64,000 nt of DNA from Clavelina lepadiformis (Eukaryota > Chordata > Ascidiacea > Aplousobranchia > Clavelinidae), in contig NC_135243.1 of the NCBI RefSeq assembly GCF_947623445.1, forward strand, positions 16,804,501-16,868,500, given 5' to 3'. Of this stretch, positions 1 through 13,283 are shown piece by piece. The notes under the pieces are model-generated. The model saw nothing but the letters and a program-made list of their open reading frames with translations, was not told the DNA's origin and did not search any database. Positions within the stretch are counted from its first letter, which is position 1. Each line of letters opens with the position of its first letter. A program made the position numbers and the translations under genes.

Positions 1-2442
1 TCACAACTTGAAACACAGCTTGGACTTGGTCTTGGGACGAACATATTTGCTTTAGGTTTAGCCCCGATTAGGTTTATGATTAAAGTTATCAAGGTATATT
101 GTATTTGATAAACATTTGCTACCACAATTAACAATCTGAATATCGGAGTATGAGACGAGGCATGTTAAAGTGTTATAACAGAAAACAGTTTTAAAGTCAA
201 ATCAATTTGAAAAGTTCAGGTATAGACTAAACTTACAAGTTTTGACTCGTTGCGAAGGTACAAGCTTTTGTAAACAGTTTTGTTCAGTCGCAAAGTTCAT
301 TGAATCAAAAATCTGCTGAAGTTTTACGAACAATACAGTTACTGTTAACAGCGCCTACAGCTACTACAGGCAGAATTTTTCCATTACGCGTTTCGTAACG
401 CTCAGTCTAATAACATACTTCCACCTTAAGCAAGGTTTTATGTTATGGTATTGGCGGCTTTTTTAGCTAAAATAGGCGTCACTGGTACAAGTTTAATGCG
501 ATTTTTTGACCACTTTAACGGCTTAATTTCCAAATAGCTTAGACATTTTCTAAAAAATGTCTGTGAGTGGTTTTTAAATGAGGCATATCGTTGAGAGATG
601 GCGTCATAATTAACAAAATGGGAAATATTTATTATTTGGTTAGCTGGAACAGAAGGAGGTAGGGTAGACCGGTAGAGAGTTGGCACTTACTGACGGTTCT
701 GAGATTGCTGAATCATCCTCGTTATTGGCTTTTAAAGTTGTCTGGTCGACAAATGAGCAAAAAAGAAACATTTTACCTTGTCATTTACATGACGCTTTAA
801 TTCTAAAAAAAATTCAAGCGTTCTAAAGGTTTGAAATGTTCACACTACAAATCCACTGTAAGCTTCTTACTCAATTTTATCAAAGGTACAGCAGTTGCGT
901 CAATGCATTTGTTTATACTACGTGTTGTGAAATGCCACAAAAAATTCTGGTATGTAGGCCCGCATTTCAGCCGCTTATTTCTAGAAAAGATACAAGAAAC
1001 TCACAAGATAAGCTTTTATGTAGTTAAGTATTTTAAAAACTTGTTAACTGTGTCTCGCACACCTTTAGCTCGTGCACTCCCCTTCGCAAGGCGGTATCAA
1101 ATGTACCGGAACTTCGGTTTCCTTACAATCATTTATTATTGTTGGATATCGGTGCTGTGTTACTAATCTCAAACTCTCTAAAAATCATTCTTGTTACCAT
1201 AATATTCAAGCTTCACCCGTTGTTCTCCTGAGAATTTTCCAAGTGCAGCCAAGCCAGCAGAGTATTGCAATTTTGATCAGGTTTGATCTATACTGCAACC
1301 AAATGTATTGATTTCGCAACTATTAAAAGAGATTGTTTTAAAACAAATTTGCCGCTATAACGAAGCCTCCAGGTCGGTTTATTATGCACGAGTTGTAGTA
1401 AGCATATAAGGAGTAGGCGGTTGGTCGATAAGAACATTACCCCAAGCTGATATGCTAATGTATAGTTTTATTGGATGTAGTTGGTGATCAATTTAATCAC
1501 AATTTTTTTCCATAATGAACGTGTTATAGTCTTCAAAGTGAACGTTTGTGAAGAAAGACAGATGAAATTGAGGTTCTGGCATTCTAACTGTAGTCTTAGT
1601 ACATAGGGAGTGCATTCTTATCACAGAATTTCTTAAGCACGACGTATTCTTCAATCGGCAAGAGTGATTGCTGGAAAAATTTGATCGTAAATCGCCAAAC
1701 AACGCCATTTTGCAGTTTAGACGGTGGTGGACGAATTATCTAATCATATAACGAAGTTGTCGCCTGTATTTAGGTACCACACTGGGTCTGAAATGTTCTT
1801 GGTACAGTTTCGAAAACAAAAGAATCTTAGCAGATCTACCGGACAACCAATCCCAAACCAAGGAATTTTACAGGAATATATATTATTCTATCATTCCATG
1901 GCACAAAAGTAATAAACTTCTTACAGGGCTCCAAAAATATGATTTATACATTTTTTAACAACTGGCACATTTTATTTTAAAAACGTAAGATATTTACATA
2001 AAAAGCACAGTATTTTAAAAAGAAGACATCGAAAATAAAAACATAACAATCCAAACGTCATTAAACCAAATGATGTCAAAGAAAAAATCTAATACCAGTA
2101 AAAACCAATGGATTAGCCGAATTGTTACAATATGACAAAAGCAAGAACCATTAATATTATAGTAGGAGTATTATAAAAATAATATATGCATTCTATAATA
2201 CATTCCACTATGACTAACTTATAGATTAGTTTTACAATCGTAACGTCACCGTAGGAATATTTTGTTCAAGCTGATTAAGTCTGTCATAATATGTAGAAGT
2301 AAATGTTGAGTCTCCGTCATTAACACTAAGCGTTCACACCTCCAGTGTACTCCAGGAAAATCGGCCGTCCCAAGTTATGTGACCGATGATCTAGGGTCTC
2401 AAATGGGCAATTAGCGACGTGATTCACGGAATGACTTCTGCT
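1..2442. other. No gene seen; probable ephrin 3' flank
   Basis: I see no convincing coding exon here; the short open frames show no recognisable motif or splice logic. The part just below 2443 should be the 3' untranslated region of the minus-strand ephrin. TTTATT at 1971-1976, which reads AATAAA on minus, is a candidate poly(A) signal about 470 bases past the stop. Confidence 0.4.
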
Positions 2443-5400
2443 TCACGCGTATGGCTCGCCCATTACTAATGAGATCATCATCACACTTACGCATAGCAAA
2501 AAAGTCAAAAGCAAGTTTGCTTGCTTGCTCTTTAACACCGATTGCGCCATATTCTCATTTCCATCATTGCCACCAGATGGCGAAGGGTGACGAGATGCTT
2601 GAGGTGAGACAATTTGGATTTCAGAATCTTTTTCTTTTTTATTTTTGTTAAACTGGTCTTTTATGTGATGACTGTTTCGATGCGGATCCGACGATTTAAT
2701 ATCTAAAACAACATTTTAAGGATTAAACGTAGTAGTGGATTATTGAATGTTTTTCTGGTAAAATAAAACAATGAATTTATATAGCAAAACGTATATAGTT
2801 TAAGTTAAAAGTAGAAATGTTTTAAAAACATTCATAGCTCGTTGCTAAGTAATAGCATTAAACGGGGCGTAACAAGTTAAGGTCACTGAAAGTATATGGG
2901 CATGCGTTTAAAATTAGGTATCCTAAACTTGCAACTACGGTAATGCAGGGATTGTAACACTGTATGTATGGTCTACCTTTTGATGCGCCGGGATCTTTTC
3001 GGGGATGGCCGGGGTTTTGATGATCTGAAAAGTTTAATTTGACAAACTAAAATGAAATATTCAGATTCCATTTACAAACTTTATTGATTTAGAATAGACT
3101 ATACTTACAATAGTTTTCCTCTTGCACTTTTATCACAAGTCGCATTGTGTTTTCATCGCAACCGGAATCTTGCTTGGTGGACGGTTTGGCTAAAGTAAAA
3201 CATAAAAATGATTATATTAGGCTTAACGTGTACTGTAAAAGGTCGATACACACAAGACATAAACGTGGGCTAAATATTTATATGAAGCTTTTGATAACGT
3301 GATGGCATTGACCCGAAACGAGACATGTCGGCAAAACACTGCCTGCCAGCAAAGTAGTTGTTTGTGTTGCGTAACTTTACTGTCGAGCATCTGTGTATCA
3401 AGTCTACAAAGAACTTTCCAAAAACAACATTTATTCATCATATTGAAAAAAATAGAATCTGGCAGAGAGCCCTTAGTGAAAGGTTCAATAATACCACATT
3501 AAAACAAATCATTTGCACCCTGCCAGGACCGCAAATTACAAAACGATCACAAATGAGTTTAGGAAAAATTAAAGCGTGGTTCCGCCTCATTAGTTAAAGA
3601 TTCGATCATAGATTTTTTGTTGAAAGAAACCAGTTTTTGGCCACATGGGTCTAAAGAAGATGGATGACGTTGCTTAAGTGGTGGAAATCATCTTACTGGA
3701 ACAACATCGCACACAAGAATATAAGGCCTTGTCAAGCAAATACGATTAAGATAAATGAGCTTAAAAGCGAAATCAATTTGATCCCTTATCTCTTGGGTGC
3801 AAGCAAGTAATGCCTGTATCAATATGTATAGCTGCATGAGATCAGCACACATGAGACAAAGTATTTCAGTAATTTGCGTATCCTTTATTTCCAGTTTTGC
3901 TTTCAAACATTACCAGTTTAACTATTGTCACTATTTCTTACTGTGCCGAATCCCCTTTCGGTGACCGCCATGGACTAAAACGTTTACTACATACTGTAAG
4001 AAAAGCGAGAAATCCTGTCAAATGGCGCAAAACTTAAATGGTTACCAATGGGCACCTGTGTCTACTCTGAATAGAAGTACATAATTGCACTTTCACGCTT
4101 GGCCTAACTGTATTTGCTTAGTATCAAACTAAAGAGGATGAAACATTCGGTAAACCGAACAGAACTTGGGCTGACATACATCAAACAGACCTTGGGTTTC
4201 TGTTAATGTTTGTGTTATGAGTAGATCTCACCAGAATCTTGATGACGAAGCGGCGATGACAGAATTGTTTGGAGAAAAAGCGATTGCGTTTTGGAAAAAC
4301 TAAAAGTTCACATAGCAGGTCTTGCGGAAATTTCCCAAACAGCTGCAATATGTGGTAAACTTGTCGATGTGGATAGCAAAAAATTACGCAATTGTTGTGT
4401 TCACGCGATAACTTCTCAACACACGCTATGAAAAGACGGAAAATTTGTGGAACGTGTTTTTGGGAGTTTACTTTTGTGCCTAGAAACTTAATGTCTACAA
4501 AGTGAGATTCTACAAATACTTGCAATAAAAAGTTATGCTATAAAAATTCCTTTAAAATTCATTCACGCTCTGCCTAATTTGAAGCAAAATGCAAATAGAG
4601 ATTAAGATCATTTCTGCAGATAAAAAGGTTACCAGAAGCTCAGACCATGAGGTTGTGAGTCACTCAAGACTGCATTGTTCAAACACGAGATTCAAGAAGC
4701 ACGCATTACGAAATAAAAACCTGTTAACATTCGTTCATCGTTTAACCCAAGAAAAACAAAACCTAATTAACAGAGTAAACACTGAGCTCGCATAACCGTA
4801 ATCATTCCCTGTCTTTTCAACGAGTTCGTTTTTGTAACTGTTCTGAAAGAAACCGAATTCCAAAACTTTCATTGTTTCGTATAGATGTCTCGCCAGATCC
4901 AGTGCACTCGATACACGTCTGTTCAAAATTAAGAGACCCCCCAGAATAAAAAAATCCACTAAAAAGAGTGTTTGCTAACTTCCCTGCCGATAAAGGCAGC
5001 AATTTAGTTGATGCAACTGATCCACGACTTTTCTTGACACAACGTTAAAAATGAAGATAGATGAAGGCGATAACGCCTGAAATATTTGGAAAAATTCGCC
5101 AACATCATTTGGGCAGTAGACTATGTCGTTCTGCTTAAGCAGTTTTAATGGGGTCGGGGTGCGAAACGAGACTAGACAAACACTCCAATTGTCATGGAAA
5201 CGACCCTACCCATCATCGCAACAGCATGCGTATCCGTTGTTCAAAGAAACTAAGAGATTTGCTTAAGGTTATATTCGGCTTCTCACTTTCAGTCGTTCGA
5301 TTGTTTTCACGACTTGTACGGTTGGCTACAGGCAGTATTATGAACTGCTAACCTATGAAGTTTCCCGCTTGTAAACGTCGTCGGAAAAATTCTGCCGCAA

Positions 5401-8400
5401 ATTCAACAGGGGCAAGGCAAGGCAAAACAAAAGAGAACATGACGACCACTTTGTTTCAAGTACGAGGCGTATAAGCTTCACTTACTATTGCAAATGCATG
5501 TTATATGAAGATGTTCCATTAAAACTTGATATTGCTAAGCGTTTAATTATATCTTCGGTCTAATCTTGTTATCTTAAAGCTTTGAGATTGGCGGTGAAAG
5601 TTCATGTTTACCACCGTGTCAGGACAAACTGAGGTATAACTTGTTAACCTCCTGCTGCGAAATGTCACCAACATTAGCACCCTTTGGCTTTACAACCATA
5701 CAGCCGGGTCGTAGCAATATGGTGGTTGGTGGTATGTTGTAACATATATATTGTTTATACATCGCAAAAACTGTTTTACCTGATTCAAATAATACAAAGT
5801 ACACGCACTCAAGCAAGATATTTCTACTAGTAATTATAATAGTTTATCAAATAATCGCCGGTGTAAGACGTGACGCGACACCTTATCGAAAGACACTTTA
5901 TCGAACGACACTTAATCGAACGACACTTTATCGAAAGACACTTAATCGAACGACACCTGATCGAAACGACACCTGATCGAAACGACAGTTGATCGAACGA
6001 CACTTTATCGAACCGAAAGTTGATCAAACGACACTTTATCGAACCGACAGTTAATCAAAACGACAGTTGATCGAACGACACTTTATCGAACCGACAGTTC
6101 AAGCAAGATTTTTGCGTGTTTCTCAAACATTGAAACAACGGGTCATTGTGATGTTCAGCTATCTGTCCATGTTTGTTTGATAAAGTTGGATTTTGTAATT
6201 TTTGAGATATTGTGATATTTATATAATTTTGCTCTCTCTCCGCATTGAAACGTATTACTCATTTACGCACCAATAACTTGACTAACTATTCTTTTTCGTT
6301 CTCTTTTCACAGCGGGGGCGCGGCGTAACAAGAAGAATTTATAGAAATGTGTCACTTTTAGAAATACCTAATTTACACTAAATTCACTTTCTTTAGTTTT
6401 ACAATTATGATGTATACAGGAAGCCAGATGATGTTTCTACTAACCTGTAATAATCTCATCAGTCTACGACGCATAGGTTTCTAGTAATTAACGATTGCAA
6501 ATGTGTGTGCGGGGTTGGCCACACCTAGTTTTTTTAGTAAACTCGCGAGCCTGGTTAGGATAGGGTTAAAAGATCCACAATTTATTGAAACAACTGACGA
6601 TATGCACTGTTAAAAGAACGACAATTTATTAAAAGAACTGACAACATGCACTGTTAAAAGCACGACAACTGACGAAGTGCACATTTCAATCGCATTCATT
6701 TAATTACAAGTTGTGTGCAATTGCTCGAAGATAACTTTTTATGTCCATATTTGTTGAGTCATAATTTTCAACTATGCTCTTCAGCCGTTGGTTGACAGCG
6801 TCGTAGCGCTTCTTCCGAGGTGGGCCATCGATTCCAGCACTCAATTGCTCAATTAACATTTCGTTGGAACCTTGTTCCCGCTTAATTTTTTTGACGAGTC
6901 TTCGAAGCGTCGGATGGGGTAATGAGACACGCTTGCTGAACGCATTGTGCCATCCTTCAATGCTATTATTCGTTCTTGGAAGGAAGCGGAATTGGCCATT
7001 GGCCAAAATGGAAAAGGCAGCCGAGAATTTCTGCCCGAGGGAAGCTGGAAGAAAGAGCATTATATGCTGCCATTTCAAAGTCTATTGTTACGGTTTCTGG
7101 GGCTATTCCTGGTCGCTGTTGTTCCAATAAACAAAAGATGCGATTGTACACAGCTTCAGATTTGTTCTCGGTAATGGTGTATACGAGTGGCACCGTGCGA
7201 TTTTCATCGACCAGCGCGTGTATCGTGTACAGCTGGTATCCAAGTGGGGCAACATCAAATGTACCGTCACAAAACCAATTAGCGCAGTTGTTCAGTATAT
7301 CCAGATTCTTTTGAGATGCAAACATATAGAATTCGTTCTCATCGTCTTCCTCGATAACGAAGGCTTCTCCCCTCGGTGTATTAGCTGAGCGTGATCTTAG
7401 CTTGCTTTTCGTGAATTTCATTGTTGAAAATATTTTTCACATGTGTACGTGCTACCAAGCATCGAAGCCATTTATTTTGCGCTGTCGGTCAAGCTGGGAT
7501 AAAGACCACTTTCAAGAAGCTACTTTGTGTAAAAGTCAGGCAGCGACATGCCCCTTGCTATAAAATTTTGCCTTCAATTCCTTACTCTTTGTATCTATAA
7601 TGACTAGTCTAGTCTACTGTACAGACAATCTCGTACTTAGTAATTCTCGTGCGTATTCTTGTGATATCTTATTAATATGTGGGCGGGCCGGCCGCCATGC
7701 GAAATCGTACACTTTATGATACAAATATAAAATATAGATATAAAATATAAATCGTCAACTTTATGATATATACATCACAATTCATTAATGCACACCATTA
7801 CAAAGACCGCACATCACAATGACTCATTGTTTCAATGTTTGAGAAACACGCAAAAATCTTGCTTGAACTGTCGGTTCGATAAAGTGTCGTTCGATCAACT
7901 GTCGTTTTGATTAACTGTCGGTTCGATAAAGTGTCGTTCGATCAGCTGTCGTTTCGATAAAGTGTCGTTCGATCAACTGTCGGCTCGATTAACTGTCGTT
8001 CGATAAAGTGTCTTTCGATCAACTGTCGTTTCGATCAGGTGTCGTTCGATAAAGTGTCTTTCGATAAAGTGTCTTTCGATAAGGTGTCGTAGTACCGGTG
8101 TAAGAAAACATGATAAACCAACAAAGAGCGAGGAAATAATGTCTGTACAATTAAGTAATTATTACTAAACTGCGGCGCCCGCATAATGGTCATTAATCGT
8201 TTTTTTGACGTCCAGTTGGCGACAAGATAATGATATTTCGCTAAATTGTGTGTAATACAGATATTCGATGACGATTTGTACCGAACAAAAATCTGATCAC
8301 TTTTTCCTGTATAGTCGTTTATGGCTCAGAATGAAATAGCGCTGCAGCAATGCCTGCGGGTTTGTTCACGAGTAAGCAATATCATCATCGTCATTATAAT

Positions 8401-11400
8401 TTTTATAAGCACTCATTTGTGTTGTATACCTAGAACAGCATTTTATAGACACAGCAAACTGTAGTTGTCCCCCATGACACTGACAAGCCTTGTATATACA
8501 GTACTCTATATAAAGCCCTATAGTTTTAGGTTCGAGAATATTACTCACATATGTAATAATAGCTTTTTCCTGGTCGAAAAACAAATCCAATTGGGGATGG
8601 ACTTCGTTTCTGAAACTTTGTGGTGAGTTTGGTTTCTTTTCTTGGGTCTTTGCAACGAAGAATTCTCCTTTGACCTTTACAACAAATTGCTTATAACGAT
8701 CACCACAATTAATAGTTTTATGAGAATAAAGTTCGATCGGATAACTATACAGAAGGTGAAATTCATTAGTTTGCGTATAAAACTTTCGTGTATTTTGCTA
8801 GCTTTTTTGAAAAGAATTTTAATTTTTACAAAAAAAGAAAGACCCGCGTAACTGCAATGGCCTTTGTAAATAAGCGCCTATGAGTCTGTGTCAGTGGAAT
8901 TTCTCATAATTGCTTGTGCTTTCTCACAACTTTTAAGTTGGCGAGATTAGAGAAACCTAAACTATAGAGTTTGTTGAAAGACATCACTCCTTCAAAGAAA
9001 ATGTTAACCATCTGCAATTCCCAAGCCCTATTTCGAGGTTACGAAGACTTGTTCAAAAATGTCAATCGCCAAAAAACCTTAGCAATGTTTATGGTAAAGT
9101 ATTAGTAAAAGGATATATCTAAGGCTGCAGCGTATTGAAAGATGGAGGGTAAAGCATTGGTTGATAATCTTGATAACTTGAGAAAGTTGTTCTCGGAGAT
9201 AAAATGTTTATTTTTATCATTGCTATAAACTTGGCTTCGTTATTATACAATGTGGAATAAGTAATTTATATTTAAAATTAGTTCAAAAGTAAATACGGAG
9301 TAAGTATAATAGCTTTCTAATTTACACTCACCCAGCACGCCACAGTGCTTGTATTGTTCTGCGCTTACGTTGAATAATTCCAAATATAGTAAGGAAGTGT
9401 CCCGAGAACTACTGTTGTAGTTGGCTTTATGGGGGCATAAAATATCCATCCAGTCGTTTATACGCACGTCAATCTTCATTTCTCTTTGCAATCTAAACAA
9501 ACAATTCCATTATTGTTGTGAGCCACAAGTACAGCAAAGAGAATAAGGGAAGGAGAATCAGATGAATAAGGAAAACAATAATTTTTATCCCAAATCTCAT
9601 GCTGGTGTTTGTTAGATGCATCATTCACGCAAATCTATACGCAAAACCTTGTGTTCTATGCAAACTTCCTTGCCTAACAGAGATACTACACGTTTTTAGT
9701 TTATCGGTCGGTGATATGATCATATTCAATTAAAACGAAAGATGTCGGAAATTTAGGGGTGCGACCAAATGTTGTGACACTTCAAACAAAAGCTTTTTAC
9801 ATGGCCCAAAAAACCTGTTCAAATAAGCCCTGCATACTTAGTTAATGTGATGAAAGTTTGACGTCCAGCGTTCAGAAATGCATAACACGGAAGAAATGGA
9901 AATCTGTGAACAATCACCTGAACGTATATACTTGTAACTCAAAAAGAGGTACCAAGTGAAGAAAACGCCGTTAAAGACTGCCCATAAATGTTGATATATA
10001 TGTCAAAATTAAATTATTAAACAGTGTAATTTTTTTCTTCCAAATGCGACAAAAACTTATAAAACTTACCTTGGTGAAAGCATGAAAACCAATCAACATA
10101 ATATCCTTTTCAAAATATACTTTTTTGACATAATTTTAAGCACTTCAGCTATGCGGTCATATTGACATACAGTTTGCTTACACTTGAAAGGGATGCGAAA
10201 AGTGGTACGAAATTTCAAATAGAAACAAATAACTTATTGACAACCTTTATCTTAATTGTTTTTACAAAGAACTTAACATTTTTCATTTTGTTTTCGACTC
10301 AAAGTTTTCCGTTATCAACAACATCTACCTTTTCATTATTGTTTGTTATGTTTAACACCATGCCATCTGAATTTCAAGTTTTCGTTTTGTTACGTAAGTT
10401 TCATGTTTTTTGTTGATTTCTTTTCTTTATAAACTCTTGCCTTCGTTTGACTTTATCTTCATTCATTATGATTACGATTACGTTTTTTCTGTTCAGTTTA
10501 TTTGTCAAGGGTTGAATTCATATTTGTGAATTTTTAGATATTGGTTGTATCCTAGTCAAAGAATTCCACTCCGAAAGACAAATGCCAGCTTACCAAACAT
10601 TCTCCGAGTTAAAACGCCATTTCACTTTTTGGTCTCTGCTTATCCTGAGACCGCACGAAACATGTTTGTTAAAAACCATACAAAATACGCTAAAGAAACC
10701 TCACTGAAACCTATGCAGAGGAAGCCGATTTGACACTCCGCAAACAGCCATAAGTTTAAAGAAATAACTCAGTGTTTAATCATCATTTAAAATTTATACA
10801 GTATAGATTTAACACATCCCAACACTAATTATGCGTGCGAGTATGAAAAAAAAAGTTATTTTTTGTTTGGAGAAAGTGTAAAAAATTATGCATTTTTTCG
10901 AAGCAGGAATGAAATAACCAAAATATTTCTAAGCATGGTATAGTATCAAAGATTTCGTTTTGTCTAACATTTTCAATATTGATGAAGAAAGGACAAATAA
11001 AAACACGTATGGGAGGTTGGAAAGGTGGTTAGAAAGGGTTGGAGCGTAAGGTGGAAAATGTTTAACGGAGTGGTAAACTTGAACCACCTTTAGGGTGTGT
11101 GTAACCACCTTTTCCATTTACAGCGTAGGCTACAACCCTGATGTTAATGTTGACGTTACGCAGTCCTTATACAATGATTTACAAACATTTTGCAAAAATA
11201 CTGTTGTCCAGTAATTTAGAAGGGCAAGTATAATTTTAATTCAAACTTTTTAACCTCGTTTTTACCCGCAAAACTGCGTGAAAGTATAACACAATTTTTT
11301 ACAAATTCCGAAAGATAAGGACAAAAATGTGCAAGTTAAAAAGAATATGTAAGGAAATACAGTAATAAGGATATCAGATCATTTTAGTACTTCCATATAA

Positions 11401-13283
11401 CAAAAAGAAACATACGGGGACCGAACATATGGAAAAGATAGTTAATCTACCTGTCAGCTAATGATAAAGAAAATTGATTTGTTCGATAGAGAATCATTTA
11501 ATCTTAATCATTCTCATAAAATTACGCAGGTGCTTTTAACCAAGTTTGAGCTTACCTGGTGATATAATAAAAACAGCCAGACTTGATAATGAATCATGAT
11601 ATATGAGCTTTAGATACTGGACATAACTATAAGTGAAATGGGTATATTTCTGAAAACTGCATAGAAGTGAAAACAAGTTTAAACAGCTTCTTTAGGTCTT
11701 GATAATTTTCGAGCCGATGGGCATATTAGCAATTTTACGTTGCTAGAGGTTATATCTTGTGGTAATGTGTTTCACATATTTAAAAATCAGCCAGCGCGCA
11801 ATGTGGTATGTCAATGACACAATGGCCAATGGTTGTTAATTTAAACCCGTTTACAGTGTAGATAATAACGGTTTGCAGTCGTTAGAGTTTCTTAACAATC
11901 AAGTTATCGTGTACAGCTTAATTGTGCAGTCTTGATTCTTGTGGCTACAGCGTAACATGTCAATAGGTTACGAGAGTGTTTTCCAATTCGTAATAAAACC
12001 CAACACAACTTTACTGACCAAGAAATCTAAAATGCAATCAAAGTAAGATAAATAATCATTTATTAATTAAATTATAAATATATCTATACGTTATGAAACT
12101 TGTCCGATAGCCACCAAACATAAAAAGACAAAAGGTATAGGCTACAGCTACGTCTACATCGACATACATTTTCGTGAGAGAGTGGTAATAGCCCACTTAG
12201 TTCTTTTGCTCACCATGGTATAAATAAACATGTTTAAATATTGAGCAAACAAAGGAGTTGGTTCACTCGGTTGGAAAAAGGTATTAATTCCAGTCTTTCA
12301 CTGAAATCTTGAAGCAAGGGATCTTGTTGTTAAACAGAAACGGCACAAGAGATGTAAATCTCTTTCCATTGTCGTTAGTCACATGATTTTAAGATCAAGT
12401 CTGCTCGAAGATTGTTTTGTTCAACGTTCGGGTGTTTGCTTAAGTTTGTATGTACAAGTGAACATTTAGACGATTCTTGTGAGAACAAAAACACAAAAAG
12501 AACAGATCGGTGTCAGATTTGCAGAGCTAACAACAGCTCCAACACTGCGGGAAATGTGTATTTTTATTAGCACAAAGACAGATTAACACAGAGAAAAAGC
12601 CTAGTCTAGAGTTGTTTTGTTTTATAAAACCGATTTCAATAGTTGATTGATAACTGCAAGTGAAAGAAAAGTGGCCATCACACAGCGTTATGTTTGCTTT
12701 AAGAAGTAATCCGATCACACTCCTTACTTCTTCGCTGGCAGGTGGGAAGCTCAAGCCAAATAAACTAGTTACGAAAAACAGACCGATTAACAAACTACAA
12801 TGAAATCTACGGTGAAACATGGAAAGACTAGGCAACTTTATGCCCATTGCACGCTCTGACAATCAAATGATATAAACAGACTCACAGATCTGCTATGCTG
12901 TCATTTGCCAGGAGTTTACTTAGTCCAAAAATTGTACATTTCAAAAACAATAGATACAGTAGTCGACCAATTGCATGCTTACAACATTCTTCACTTTCAC
13001 CATATTTAACCAGGTTATATCTATTTAACGCCTTGACTTTATATTAAACTTTAATACCATATAACTTAAATTTGGTATAACGTGCATTAATCCATCAAGT
13101 ATTTATTCTATCATACAGCCATATTTACTAATTAGCATTTTTACTTAGTTTACTTTGTAGACCTACAACTTACTCTGGCATAATGCTTCCATCCCAGTAT
13201 ATTATGTGTCTTTTTCCGCTTCCTTGTACTAAAGATGCCGTGAGTATCAGCATGAGTATAACATGGACGTTTTCAAATAACAT
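2443..13283 (-). CDS. Ephrin, GPI-anchored (ephrin-A-like), six exons
   Basis: Cell-surface ligand for Eph receptor tyrosine kinases. Coding exons on minus: 13174-13283, 9332-9492, 8549-8674, 3109-3189, 2977-3024 and 2443-2702. All junctions are GT-AG and phase-compatible, giving 261 residues. Residues 1 to about 21 form a signal peptide. RHIIYWDGS (25-33) corresponds to the start of the receptor-binding domain, followed by IDVRINDWMDILCPH (44-58) and the hallmark GFVFRPGKSYYYISKP (120-135). The four conserved ephrin cysteines are C56, C87, C98 and C143. A Lys/Ser/Pro-rich stalk leads to a hydrophobic C-terminus ending close to the stop, with no cytoplasmic tail. That is a GPI signal, so the protein is A-type rather than a transmembrane B-type. 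The start at 13283 is the first ATG giving a full signal peptide. Intron 3 (5.4 kb) contains a Mutator-like element. The exons are short and easily missed individually. Which ephrin-A paralogue it is cannot be told by eye. Confidence 0.9.
5869..6154 (+). repeat. Left terminal inverted repeat array of the MULE
   Basis: Degenerate 15-18-base units alternating ACTTTATCGAA, ACAGTTGATCGAA and ACACCTGATCGAA-type blocks. The segment 6090-6154 is non-repetitive and also present inverted at the other end (7811-7880). Confidence 0.85.
6704..7421 (-). pseudogene. MULE transposase remnant, frameshifted and internally deleted
   Basis: Two minus-strand frames carry parts of one MULE-domain transposase. 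The upstream frame (7421 to about 7000) contains FCDGTFDVAP with the first catalytic Asp, TIDFEMAAYNAL with the second, and CLFHFGQ. The downstream frame (about 7010 to 6704) contains PRTNNSIEGWHNAF, with the Glu expected of the DDE triad, and a basic C-terminal stretch. The two blocks meet near 7000 out of frame, and the roughly 70-100 residues that normally separate them in this family are missing. No N-terminal zinc finger (FLYWCH or WRKY-like) is visible. The copy is therefore not autonomous. Confidence 0.85.
7811..8094 (-). repeat. Right terminal inverted repeat array of the MULE
   Basis: Inverted counterpart of 5869-6154. The inner part matches almost base for base, while the repeat units in the outer part differ in order and number, as expected if arrays expand and contract independently. 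Confidence 0.85.
9493..13173. other. Ephrin intron 1, no other gene supported
   Basis: A 3.7-kb interval between ephrin exons 1 and 2. Open frames such as the one on minus at 12527-12862, which starts with a hydrophobic stretch, have no family match that I recognise and do not join in phase to ephrin exon 2. I see no repeat with clear boundaries. Confidence 0.5.

Larger units (their letters stand above)
5869..8094 (-). mobile_element. Mutator-like DNA transposon with repeat-array ends
   Basis: This 2.2-kb element lies in ephrin intron 3. It is bounded by direct repeats CCGGTGTAAGA at 5858-5868 and 8095-8105, an apparent target duplication of 9-11 bp as expected for Mutator-like elements. Long inverted ends (about 5869-6154 and 7811-8094) are built mainly of short degenerate tandem units such as CGACACTTTATCGAA and CGACAGTTGATCGAA, plus a unique inner segment. 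Between them lies a damaged transposase on minus. The exact ends within the duplication are ambiguous by 1-2 bases. Confidence 0.9.

Noticed and set aside
831..4800. Many short open frames on both strands
   Set aside because: No domain, codon pattern or splice logic supports them, except the three ephrin exons at 2443-2702, 2977-3024 and 3109-3189.
5869..6100. Regular short repeats resembling a CRISPR array
   Set aside because: Units are contiguous and degenerate with no spacers, the genome is eukaryotic, and the array is mirrored at 7880-8094 as a transposon end.
8430..8479. Alternative ephrin exon 4 (acceptor at 8480, donor at 8429)
   Set aside because: It fits in phase, but the encoded piece does not match the ephrin end. 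The exon at 3109-3189 restores YYYISKP and the fourth conserved cysteine, so it is clearly the right one.
12527..12862. Minus-strand frame with a signal-peptide-like start, considered as ephrin exon 1
   Set aside because: Its good donor (GAAGAA|GTAAGG) is phase 0, whereas exon 2 needs a phase 2 partner. The exon at 13174-13283 fits in phase and carries the RHIIYWDGS motif.
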